Positions 17,643-24,807 of a stretch of DNA of 64,000 bases are shown here, piece by piece. Within the stretch, counting starts at the first letter, position 1. Each line of letters starts with the position of its first letter. The notes beneath the pieces were generated by a model. The model ran no database searches and was not told where the DNA came from. It worked only from the letters and a program-made list of their open reading frames with translations. The translations under genes were made by a program, and so were the position numbers. Source of the stretch: Brevibacillus reuszeri (GTDB taxonomy: Bacteria; Bacillota; Bacilli; Brevibacillales; Brevibacillaceae); contig NZ_LGIQ01000002.1 in NCBI RefSeq assembly GCF_001187725.1, positions 442,890-506,889 of the forward strand, written 5' to 3'.

Positions 17643-18803
17643 TTAATACGTTTCATATGCAAGTTCGCTGTTTATTTCAAGATTCTGCGAAAAAGCAACG
17701 TAAATGATTAGCTGCCCAGCTGGTGTATCTCCAGCATCGAAGCCTATTTGAAATGTGCTGTCCTTATCAAAAGCAAGCTCGGACATAACTAACTCGTTCA
17801 CATCCTCGTCAGGGTGCATATTGGCAATCAGGTCCAGCGCTTGATCACTCAGCTCGTCAAATTGCTCCCAGACTTTCTGGATAATCGGTGACAGCCGTTC
17901 CATATCCGCTTTTGTGGAGGCATCTGTTGTAACATGAACCTCTTTCCCCTTATAGAGAAGCATGGAGCTATAAGTAGAAATCGAGACATCGTATCGAAAA
18001 GTGCTGATCCCGTTGACCATATAGTCTGGCTCGACGATGAGATTATTGGTGTAATTCATTTTCGTGAGCTGTGGATTACGACTCGTATCCAGCTTTGAGA
18101 TTTTGTTTTCCGAGCAATAGAGCTCTTCTAAGCGGGCATTTTGGCTGAGGTCCAAATGTGTGATGTGATTATTGAAGCAGCGCAAGCTTCGCAATGCCGT
18201 ATTGGCAGTCACGTCCAGGCTGGTAAGATGATTGTGATTGCAGCGGATTTCCACCAAATCAAAGCAGCGCTTCGTGTTCAAGCTGATCAAATAATTGTTG
18301 CCGCAATCAAGGTGTGTAAGCTGTGTGTGTTGATCCAGTTTCAATTCAAACAAGGAGTTGTAGCTGCAGTTCAGTTCTTTGAGATTCGTATTTTGAGCGA
18401 GCTGCAATTCTGAGAGAATGTTCCAATAACAGACTAGCTTGGTGAGCATGATGTTTTGACTGACATCCAGATGCCGAATCCGGTTAAAACCGCAATCCAG
18501 TGTTTCCAGCTTGACATTGCTCGTCAAATCCAAGGAATGAATTTCGTTTTGGTTACAGTTCAGCTCTCTCAATTGTAGATTGTGACGGATATCCAGAGAG
18601 GTCAATTCGTTGTACGAGCAATCCAGCTCTTCAAGAGAGGTAAAATGCTCAATTCCCCGCAGACTTGAATAGCTGTGGGTTGCCAGAGACAATGAGACAA
18701 TTCGCTCTACATCGCGCTTCTCAATCCAGTCCCGATTTTCGCAATAGGTTTCCAAAATGTATGCTTTAAAACGCTCGTCAATAAAATCCGCGGTAATATT
18801 CAT
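17643..18803 (-). CDS. Cysteine-ladder leucine-rich-repeat protein
   Basis: 386 aa; ATG 18803 lies 6 nt behind a perfect AAGGAGG. An N-terminal region of about 40 residues is followed by about ten 21-residue LRRs (LTSLDIRHNLQLRELNCNQN-type). Most have Cys at the same position of the beta strand (LDCSYN, LNCNQN, LDCGFN, IRCNHN, LRCFNN, LYCSEN), as in internalin-J-like cysteine ladders. The C-terminal 120 residues are a separate acidic alpha/beta domain. There is no signal peptide or wall anchor, so unlike internalins it appears cytoplasmic. Probably an operon with the FGE-like gene. Confidence 0.8.
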   Translation of the reverse strand: MNITADFIDERFKAYILETYCENRDWIEKRDVERIVSLSLATHSYSSLRGIEHFTSLEELDCSYNELTSLDIRHNLQLRELNCNQNEIHSLDLTSNVKLETLDCGFNRIRHLDVSQNIMLTKLVCYWNILSELQLAQNTNLKELNCSYNSLFELKLDQHTQLTHLDCGNNYLISLNTKRCFDLVEIRCNHNHLTSLDVTANTALRSLRCFNNHITHLDLSQNARLEELYCSENKISKLDTSRNPQLTKMNYTNNLIVEPDYMVNGISTFRYDVSISTYSSMLLYKGKEVHVTTDASTKADMERLSPIIQKVWEQFDELSDQALDLIANMHPDEDVNELVMSELAFDKDSTFQIGFDAGDTPAGQLIIYVAFSQNLEINSELAYETY

Positions 18804-18983
18804 TGCCATCCTCCTTGGGCAAATAAAGCCATGTGCTTGGCGATTTTTCCAGCCCTGATAACGCTCTGTAATAATTGGCTCGATCCGATGATAGTTTTCC
18901 AGCGAATCCTCTACATGGTAGATCGTCGGCAAGCCGGCAGCCAATACTTTTGCAAAATCAACCGCTGTATAGTCATCGGTGCC
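18804..18983 (-). pseudogene. Protein-like open stretch upstream of the LRR start
   Basis: The LRR frame stays open for 60 codons upstream, back to a stop at 18984-18986. It encodes plausible protein sequence (for example VDFAKVLAAGLPTIYHVED and HRIEPIITERYQGWKN) but has no ATG; a TTG at 18944 has no ribosome site. It could be the relic of a longer N-terminus or of a lost upstream gene. The strong AAGGAGG at 18810-18816 supports translation from 18803. Confidence 0.35.
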
Positions 18984-19114
18984 CTATTTTAATTATAGGT
19001 TGCTGTACTGAAAAGGGCAGGGGCTTTTTACCTGCTTTCTTGTGAAATTGGGAATTTGTGGGGTGGAAGGGAGCCTGCTAAATAGAAGAGAGGGAACAGT
19101 CCCCTTTTTTCATT

Positions 19115-19483
19115 TCACTGTGAAAATATGCTTAACGTAAGATGCAAGACTCCCAAAATACCCATTGGATAGATGATTAATCTGGAGTACATATTCGTAA
19201 AATTGTTATTCGGATGCTTCTCAAAGAAAAAATGGAGTATGGAGTGAATAATGAAAAACACATCGATAATAATGAAGGCTATCATTTGGTGGCTTATAAA
19301 TGAAAATAGCAAGATCGCGTACAGAGGAAGATGGAGGATCGTAAATGTTTTAAAGGCGCGGTCATCATCCATATCTTTGAGAATGACAAACAGTTTCCAT
19401 TCTTTCGCTCTTATAGCATCCATTTCGTGCAAACAGAAAAGAGCAAAATTAATAGAAAAAATAACGAGTAAGATCGATGACAA
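19115..19483 (-). CDS. Small integral membrane protein with HEMDAIRxKEW motif
   Basis: 122 aa, TTG start behind GAGGTGA. Four hydrophobic helices. The first loop carries LHEMDAIRAKEW, a conserved charged motif I associate with a bacterial DUF of small membrane proteins (possibly DUF6713, from memory). Function unknown. It lies just outside the left end of the mobile region and is probably the last native gene before it. Confidence 0.65.
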   Translation of the reverse strand: MSSILLVIFSINFALFCLHEMDAIRAKEWKLFVILKDMDDDRAFKTFTILHLPLYAILLFSFISHQMIAFIIIDVFFIIHSILHFFFEKHPNNNFTNMYSRLIIYPMGILGVLHLTLSIFSQ

Positions 19484-19610
19484 AATTGCTCACCTCTTCC
19501 ATATTATTTTACTTAAATTAAAGCACGGTGAAATCGTCGAAACAAATGAAAATATGGTGAATATTTCCATGGTGATTTCTATGGCAAAACCAGTATTTAC
19601 AATTAAATGA

Positions 19611-19651
19611 AAAAGGCTAAACTCCCGTTACATCAAGGGATTTTAGCCTTT
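19611..19651 (-). terminator. Hairpin after the displaced rlmD 3' end A
   Basis: AAAAGGCTAAACTCCC pairs with GGGATTTTAGCCTTTT. It follows, on the minus strand, the rlmD-like 3' end ending at 19662 and is probably the original rlmD terminator. Confidence 0.75.
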
Positions 19652-19661
19652 TCTTTTTCAA

Positions 19662-19706
19662 CTATTTTAACGTCAACAGCGTAACTACTTCCACATATGA
19701 CGAGTA
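19662..19706 (-). pseudogene. Displaced rlmD 3' end A (outer attachment site)
   Basis: Read on the minus strand, this stretch encodes YVEVVTLLTLK followed by TAG. That is the same length and register as the end of RlmD at 30595 (HVECVSLLKLK) and of copy B at 24442. The shared DNA is short (ATGTGGA at 19690-19696). As the outermost copy it is likely the native 3' end of the host gene, pushed away by integrations. Confidence 0.7.
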
Positions 19707-19784
19707 GACATTGTTAACACAACATTTTAATGGGCCCGAAGTAATGATTTCACGTCTATCCAATCAGAAAGTGTCGACCTGCAG

Positions 19785-20333
19785 TCAGGGAGCAAAGACT
19801 TCCGGATTATCGTCTCGCCAGGCGCCTATACAGCCGATTAAACAGGCCGTGTAGCTTCTCATCACGCTATCAATCTCACTGTTCGCATATTCAATTGCGA
19901 TATTTATACCCGGCTTGCGCCATGCCAAAATTCGACCGGAAAATGCAGGCCAGTCACATTCTTCATCCAGTTCAGGTTGACCATATGCCTTTATAGACTC
20001 ATCTGGTGTTGAGCTCATCGTGATTCCCTTGGGAAGGTATCCTGGAAACGGAGCTTTAATTCTATCATCCGACCCGGGCGCAAGAAAATGTATGGCTCCA
20101 ATGATCCATTCATCTTGATTTGTATATGTAAGACCAGTTATATCATTTATTTTTGGTGCGCGATAAATATCGATGCGTATCGATGATTTCACAGACCAAA
20201 TGATATCGTCGTTGAAATAGCTATTCGGAGTTGGCATTCGCTTGACACCGAATGATTGCAGCAAAGCTTGAACATTCCTGGGATTATACGGATGACCAAG
20301 CATTTCAATGAGCTGTTCAGATGGTTCTTTCAT
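19785..20333 (-). CDS. Hypothetical protein with immunity-protein-like motif
   Basis: 182 aa from ATG 20333 (AAAGGA 12 nt upstream; an ATG at 20345 and a TTG at 20363 are alternatives). It contains FPGYLPKGITMSSTPDESIK followed by AYGQPELD, a pattern recurrent in polymorphic-toxin immunity families and related SMI1-type or DUF proteins. No signal peptide. No cognate toxin gene is visible next to it. First gene inside element A. Identification rests on a short motif, so the function is tentative. Confidence 0.5.
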   Translation of the reverse strand: MKEPSEQLIEMLGHPYNPRNVQALLQSFGVKRMPTPNSYFNDDIIWSVKSSIRIDIYRAPKINDITGLTYTNQDEWIIGAIHFLAPGSDDRIKAPFPGYLPKGITMSSTPDESIKAYGQPELDEECDWPAFSGRILAWRKPGINIAIEYANSEIDSVMRSYTACLIGCIGAWRDDNPEVFAP

Positions 20334-20456
20334 GTTTATATCCATTCCTTTCGCTTCGCTCAAGACACACCACGTGATGAAATGGTTATGCGTTGAGCGA
20401 AAATTTTATCTGAAAATAACTGTCCCCTTTGTCTCCTCCAAAAAAACTCTTTGTAT

Positions 20457-21359
20457 CTAATAAGCTTGAATTCCAAATTTCAGTAACTTCTTAGGAAATA
20501 CATCATCTAAGTTTTGAATGTCTATATCCGTTAACTCAATTAGATTAAATCCATACTTTCGGTATATTTCTAGTTTCGTTTTTTTTCTTTCAATATACTT
20601 TGCATCATTTTCAAGCCCCCAATACTCAATGTAGACTTTTCCAACAGGAAGATAGAAATCACAATATACATCTTCTTCAATGGGGAGTTTTCGCTCATAT
20701 GCATGGACTATTTCTGACATATAGAGCCAATTATCAATTAACATTTCTGCCTTTGACCTAACGAAGTGTCCATCAGCAGATCTATGTTTTGCCTGAAATT
20801 TATCCCGAAAACTTGTATCGATTTCATCGATCGATTCTGCCTTCTCTTCAAAAAATTCTCCATGTATTTGCTTAAAGGTCTCGTTTAGGCTTTTATTGCT
20901 TAAAATGCTTTCCGGCCAAGTTACATAAGGAATGCCGGTTTTTTCATACTCTAATTGTTTTCCACCAATACTTTCACCTAATTTAGTTAATACCCATCCT
21001 TTTCTATCCTTCTCTAACCAGCCAAGTTCTGAGAGAATTGGATTAATTCGCAACTTTGATACCTTAAGGATTTGGCTCAATAAAGTAGCATTTAAATATT
21101 TTGTGTCTGTAGCATTAGCATTAGTTCCTTTCATAGACTCAAGCTCGTAAATTATAGTGTCAGGCCAAACCACCCAAGTTCCTCGTAATGAATCTGATCT
21201 AAATTGTCCACCTTTGTCTTTACCGGTATTTGTTAGTGTCCAAGCGTCATTAACTCTTTCCATCCATCCAATTTCGATTAAGTACGCAAAAAGTTCGCTT
21301 GTGGAAACGCCCATCAGCTTAGAGAGAGCTGTTGTAGAGATATATTTCTGGTTACCCAT
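20457..21359 (-). CDS. Double winged-helix PD-(D/E)XK nuclease-like protein
   Basis: 300 aa, ATG 21359 behind AGGAGG. Residues about 5-55 and about 88-138 are two copies of the same module (KYISTTALSKLMGVSTSELF and KYLNATLLSQILKVSKLRIN, each then GW, a short strand and TNTGKDKGGQ or TKLGESIGGK). This looks like tandem winged-helix DNA-binding domains. The C-terminal half resembles a PD-(D/E)XK core: VRSKAEMLIDNWLY, then CDFYLPVGKVYIEYWG with D and E at the expected spacing, then a Tyr/Lys-rich helix (KYIERKKTKLEIYRKYG). This suggests a sequence-guided nuclease, possibly defensive. No methylase is nearby. Confidence 0.6.
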   Translation of the reverse strand: MGNQKYISTTALSKLMGVSTSELFAYLIEIGWMERVNDAWTLTNTGKDKGGQFRSDSLRGTWVVWPDTIIYELESMKGTNANATDTKYLNATLLSQILKVSKLRINPILSELGWLEKDRKGWVLTKLGESIGGKQLEYEKTGIPYVTWPESILSNKSLNETFKQIHGEFFEEKAESIDEIDTSFRDKFQAKHRSADGHFVRSKAEMLIDNWLYMSEIVHAYERKLPIEEDVYCDFYLPVGKVYIEYWGLENDAKYIERKKTKLEIYRKYGFNLIELTDIDIQNLDDVFPKKLLKFGIQAY

Positions 21360-21468
21360 TTTTTCCTCCTGCGAAATATATGTAAATTATTTTATAAATC
21401 GTGTAATTAAGTAGATAGTTCAAATTACCTTATTTCGCCAAAAATATTCCAGAACCTCCGAAAAGCGA

Positions 21469-21500
21469 CAAAAAAAGAAACCTGACTACGTCAGATTTCA
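21469..21500 (-). terminator. Terminator-like hairpin on the minus strand
   Basis: GAAATCTGAC-GTA-GTCAGGTTTC followed by seven T, reading leftwards. No minus-strand gene ends here, so it either ends an unseen antisense or small RNA or is left from a deleted gene. Confidence 0.6.
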
Positions 21501-21584
21501 AGAAACTTTCTTTGGTTTGTCATTTTAAAAAAATTTCTTCGAACGAATATTTTGGTTTACGTTAGCTCCTAAACAAAAAATGTT

Positions 21585-21609
21585 CATTTCGCGTATTGAT
21601 GTGGTCAAA
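21585..21609 (+). repeat. 25-bp direct repeat, copy 1
   Basis: Identical over 25 bp to 24324-24348. It ends in TGTGGTCAAA, the arm-site-like motif also found near the ends of element B. The two copies bracket the integrase fossil, kinase, Mrr and NERD genes. Confidence 0.8.
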
Positions 21610-21622
21610 TATTTCCATCTAG

Positions 21623-21802
21623 AAGCATAACGAGCAACAGCTGCTATGCTTCCCATACCTGTGGTTTCGTAACTTCGTTAAGAAAAATAGCCTTCGCTGT
21701 ATCAGCTTCCACGACCTAGGCTCTGCCGACCAAGCCTCGGACAAGTTTGAAAATCTGTTTTCGCTTGCTGCTAAAAGGGAAGAGACAAAGATGTTGGGTT
21801 AA
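21623..21802 (+). pseudogene. Tyrosine integrase fossil
   Basis: A 59-codon open frame without a start. WFRNFVKKNSLRCISFHDL matches the stretch before the HxxR box of phage-type tyrosine recombinases (normally FHDLRHTxAT). It is followed directly by SADQASDKFENLFS, which resembles the segment after the catalytic Tyr. The roughly 60 residues between, with the Arg, second His and Tyr, are missing, as is the N-terminal domain. It ends at TAA 21800-21802 with a GC-rich hairpin over the stop. It is probably the lost integrase of element A. Confidence 0.6.
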
Positions 21803-21820
21803 AGAGGCCCAACGTCTTTT
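21785..21820 (+). terminator. Hairpin over the stop of the integrase fossil
   Basis: AAAGATGTTGGG pairs with CCCAACGTCTTT and is followed by T-rich sequence, as a terminator of the former integrase gene. Confidence 0.55.
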
Positions 21821-21891
21821 CATAATGCACATGCATGCAAACATTGACCCTATAATTGACTTCGCGTTATATTTTGATTGGGGGTGATACA

Positions 21892-23064
21892 GTGAACATA
21901 GAAAACTATATTGAAGCTCAGTATAGAGAACTGCTTTCTAACAGCACAATAAACGCAGAGTTTTCAGAATTATATATTGGTCTAGAACATGCAAGATTAC
22001 GCGAAATATTGGCAACACTTCACTTTGATTTTATTTCTTTATTTAGAACTATGAATGAGCGACTTCCTACTAATGATTTTAGTGCTCATTTCTGGGCAGA
22101 CCCAAGCCGGAAGCTATTAAAAACTATCGAAATAACATTAGGCTTGTATACTGCTCTCAAAAACACAAAACTCGCTTTCGAGATAACTGAATATTATTTT
22201 GTGCTAATGAAGAAATGTCGAGATTTTTTAAGTTCAAGCGGCGGAAGCTCTCTCCCCCCGCATATGGAGAAAATAGATTTATATTATACAATCCCACTTT
22301 TTACTCCGAACAGCATTGTAACAATAGACCATCCTCAAACAACAAGATCATTCTCACTAAAACAAATTGGGAATGGTTCATATGCCAATGTTTACAAGTA
22401 TCGGGATGCGTTTTATGATAAAAATTTCGTATTAAAACGGGCAAAAAAGGAATTAACACAAAAAGAACTCGAAAGATTTAGACGTGAATTTTACGAGATG
22501 AAAGAATTTTCGTCACCCTATATTCTTGAAGTCTATCAGTACGATGAAGCCAAAAACGAATATATAATGGAATACATGGACTATACTCTTGACAGTTTCA
22601 TTCAAAAAAATAATTCATCTTTGTCAATAGGGTTACGTAAGGGTATTGTAAATCAAATTTTGCGGGCTTTTGAATATATCCATTCAAAGGATAGGTTACA
22701 TAGGGATATTAGTCCTAAAAATATTTTACTGAAAGAGTATCACGATATACATGTTGTGAAAATCGCTGATTTCGGTTTAGTCAAAGTCCCAGATAGTTCA
22801 CTTACGACTTCTAACACTGAATTTAAGGGTTACTTCAATGACCCTTCTCTTGTGGTTGATGGATTTGATACTTATAGCATTCTACATGAAACATATGCCT
22901 TAACAAGGATAGTGTATTTTGTGATGACAGGAAGAACCAATACAGACTCAATACCTGAGTTGAAGTTACGAGAGTTTGTAAATAAAGGGCTACATCCAGA
23001 TAAATCAATGCGTTTTAAAGCGACAACTGAAATGGTACAGGCTTTTCGGACTATTTCTTCATAA
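21892..23064 (+). CDS. Hanks-type Ser/Thr protein kinase with unknown N-terminal domain
   Basis: 390 aa, GTG start behind GGGGGTGAT. About 150 N-terminal residues form an alpha-helical region I do not recognise. The kinase domain follows: Gly loop IGNGSYANVYKY (about 165), ATP Lys in FVLKRAKKE, alpha-C Glu in RRFYEMKEF-like context, catalytic loop HRDISPKNILL, metal site IADFGLVK and an activation segment to FNDPSLVVDG. All catalytic residues are present, so it is likely active. No transmembrane segment or PASTA domain, unlike housekeeping PrkC. The setting in a mobile element beside nuclease genes suggests a defence role (inference). Confidence 0.85.
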   Translation: MNIENYIEAQYRELLSNSTINAEFSELYIGLEHARLREILATLHFDFISLFRTMNERLPTNDFSAHFWADPSRKLLKTIEITLGLYTALKNTKLAFEITEYYFVLMKKCRDFLSSSGGSSLPPHMEKIDLYYTIPLFTPNSIVTIDHPQTTRSFSLKQIGNGSYANVYKYRDAFYDKNFVLKRAKKELTQKELERFRREFYEMKEFSSPYILEVYQYDEAKNEYIMEYMDYTLDSFIQKNNSSLSIGLRKGIVNQILRAFEYIHSKDRLHRDISPKNILLKEYHDIHVVKIADFGLVKVPDSSLTTSNTEFKGYFNDPSLVVDGFDTYSILHETYALTRIVYFVMTGRTNTDSIPELKLREFVNKGLHPDKSMRFKATTEMVQAFRTISS

Positions 23065-23134
23065 AATCAACATGGGCGCGATAGCCATTAAAAGCCGTCG
23101 CGCCCCGCCGGATATTGACACCAAGACCCTATAT

Positions 23135-23770
23135 TTATTTTGATTTTTCCTTACGCCAACGGTCGATCATGTCATGTACTTGAGCGCCATTTATTAGCTT
23201 GATATTGAGAGGTTCTGCTATTTGTATAGCAGCCTTTGTAAAATGGCTAGTCGTGACGATCCAAGCGTCATAACACCCGTAAACCTGTTTGCCAGCCTTC
23301 AAACGAAGGACGATGTCATTCCCTACATTTTTCTTCCAACGTTTACACTGGACAGCTATCTTATAACCTTTCTTGTCTTGAAGAATTAAATCTACCTCAT
23401 GATCTCCTGATCCGCCTACTCTTTCGACCTTGTATCCTTTGTCGCGATAATAGCTTTCCATTAATCTTTCAAAATCAGTACCGGAAAGCGTATCAATATC
23501 AGAGGTTAGAAGTGCATCATCCGAAACGGATTCATTAAGTTTTCCAGTTTTCCCGTTGTTTTGTTTTTTATTTGGTGGCTTCGCTTTTCTTGTCTTGTCC
23601 CCAAGGAAATTTCCGATGATTGTCGATATAAGGACACTTCCAAACAGTGAGCCGAAAAAGTAATACATCCCCAGATTAAAGTAAAAACCTATACTAAACG
23701 AACCAATGATAAGAATTGCATTAATCAAGGATACAAGATTGTTTACGTCTTTCTTTGACCATTTTGCCAT
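23135..23770 (-). CDS. Membrane-anchored Mrr-type restriction endonuclease-like protein
   Basis: 211 aa. Two hydrophobic helices near the N-terminus (about 12-55) and a Lys/Asn-rich linker precede an Mrr-cat domain (about 95-205) with LSGTDFERLMESYYRDKGYK, GGSGDHEVDLIL and IAVQCKRW. The D...QxK catalytic triad of PD-(D/E)XK Mrr nucleases is therefore complete. Mrr-type enzymes cleave modified or foreign DNA; the membrane-linked version is a recurrent but poorly understood subtype. It is convergent with the kinase gene and upstream of a broken NERD gene on the same strand. Confidence 0.85.
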   Translation of the reverse strand: MAKWSKKDVNNLVSLINAILIIGSFSIGFYFNLGMYYFFGSLFGSVLISTIIGNFLGDKTRKAKPPNKKQNNGKTGKLNESVSDDALLTSDIDTLSGTDFERLMESYYRDKGYKVERVGGSGDHEVDLILQDKKGYKIAVQCKRWKKNVGNDIVLRLKAGKQVYGCYDAWIVTTSHFTKAAIQIAEPLNIKLINGAQVHDMIDRWRKEKSK

Positions 23771-23815
23771 GTTTTCTACAGACCTTTCGGTTGATACAAA
23801 TAGCTGTTTAAGTTG

Positions 23816-24345
23816 TCACCTTGCTACGCGATCTTTTAGGATGAATTTGCATTTGGGATAGTTGGAACAGCCTATGAACCTGCCAAGTTTTCCACTTCGT
23901 TCAACCAACTTTCCATTGCAAGAAGGACACACGTTATTGCGTATTTTTTGATTTCGATTATGGTTTTCATTTTGCAGTGTCATTACATGTTCTTTTCGCG
24001 TTGCTTTGTCCAGGAGATTGTTATTAGAAAGCTTTTTGATAATGCTGATTACGTCTGAATGTGTAAGAACAGGTTGTTTGTACTTTCTAATAGTCTTGTT
24101 AAGACTACTTAGATAAATTACCTGAGAATTAACGTTTACTTTAAGTGTGGCCCTTCCGCTAAATGCTACGATGGGAATATAACAAGCATTTTCAAATTCG
24201 GGTAGAAGGGTTTTAAGAGAATTTACATGCCCTTTATTTTGTCATAGAGGATTATATAGCTTTTCTTTTCGCTTATAGATTGTTTGTGTCCAATGCGGGC
24301 TATTTTCAGTGCCTGTAATCCAGCATTTCGCGTATTGATGTGGTC
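23816..24345 (-). pseudogene. Broken NERD-domain / topoisomerase zinc-finger gene
   Basis: Minus-strand reading gives the second half of a NERD nuclease-related domain (KCWITGTENSPHWTQ, IYKRKEKLYNPL, then QNKGHVNSLKTLLPEFE, YIPIVAFSGRATLKV). It is interrupted by TGA at 24242-24244 where families have Trp. A C4 zinc finger of topoisomerase type follows (CPSCNGKLV, GCSNYPKCKF), ending with TGA at 23816-23818. The N-terminal half is absent; the frame runs into the 25-bp repeat at 24324-24348, so the break coincides with that repeat. Confidence 0.75.
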
Positions 24346-24348
24346 AAA
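24324..24348 (+). repeat. 25-bp direct repeat, copy 2
   Basis: Identical to 21585-21609. It covers the truncated end of the NERD frame and contains TGTGGTCAA (24339-24347), 121 bp from attachment site B. Confidence 0.8.
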
Positions 24349-24389
24349 GACTTATTTCAAGTAAGAACAATCTTCATGAAATGAGTAAT

Positions 24390-24433
24390 AAAGGTGGTTA
24401 AACCCCAGAAGTATCAAGAGGTTTAGCCACCTT
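24390..24433 (-). terminator. Hairpin after rlmD 3' end B
   Basis: AAAGGTGGTTAAACC pairs with GGTTTAGCCACCTTT. The position relative to rlmD 3' end B mirrors the hairpins at 19611 and 30562. Confidence 0.75.
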
Positions 24434-24441
24434 TCTGTTTT

Positions 24442-24489
24442 CTATTTTTTCACCAGCAAACTGACCGACTCCACATGCGCCGTTTCGGG
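24442..24489 (-). pseudogene. Displaced rlmD 3' end B (central attachment site)
   Basis: The minus strand reads PETAHVESVSLLVKK then TAG, colinear with the real RlmD C-terminus. The 16 bp ACTCCACATGCGCCGT (24468-24483) are identical to 30621-30636 and form the direct repeat that bounds element B. Confidence 0.85.
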
Positions 24490-24807
24490 ACAGTTGTAAC
24501 TTTGAGTGCACATATGTAATAAAAGTGCTATATAGTGCAGTTGATTCTATCAGCAGTTCATCCACGCTTATCAGCGATCACATAGAATGATGCTAATGTG
24601 TGGTCAAAAATGTGGTCAATGTCATTCTGTGACACATCTAATGTAAAGAATGGATTTGAGATGAAAGTGAATCGGAGCAGGCTAATTTTAGGGATGCCTT
24701 GCGAATTGAAATGGAGTAACGCACAAGAAGGGCGCGGGGGCTTTGCCACGCGCCTCTTACGTATCTTGTTGTATGTTGTATTTGTATTATTATACTACAC
24801 TACAAGT
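24490..24807. other. Left end of element B: arm sites and terminator-like hairpin
   Basis: No convincing gene here. Two TGTGGTCAA motifs lie 12 bp apart (24599-24607 and 24611-24619). A hairpin GGCGCG...CGCGCC (24731-24754), followed on the minus strand by CTTCTT, could terminate the repressor gene. Confidence 0.6.
24599..24619 (+). repeat. Integrase arm-site candidates, left end of B
   Basis: TGTGGTCAA occurs twice, 12 bp apart, about 120 bp inside the left junction of element B. A similar pair lies about 100 bp inside the right junction (30503-30522). Confidence 0.6.

Larger units (their letters stand above)
19687..24483. mobile_element. Decayed integrative element A (between rlmD 3' ends A and B)
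   Basis: About 4.8 kb bounded by two rlmD-like 3' ends. It is more A+T-rich than its surroundings. Contents: immunity-like protein, winged-helix/PD-(D/E)XK protein, integrase fossil, Hanks-type kinase, membrane Mrr-type nuclease and a broken NERD/zinc-finger gene. The right end carries a TGTGGTCAA arm-like site 121 bp from the junction, like element B. Without an intact integrase it cannot excise by itself, but the neighbour's integrase might act on its ends. Confidence 0.7.

Noticed and set aside
19251..19610. 119-codon plus-strand frame opposite the small membrane protein
   Set aside because: It is antisense to a gene with membrane topology and a ribosome site, and it has no family pattern of its own.
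21622..21652. GAAGCATA...TATGCTTC hairpin as a small RNA
   Set aside because: It falls inside the integrase fossil frame and has no separate promoter or T tract.
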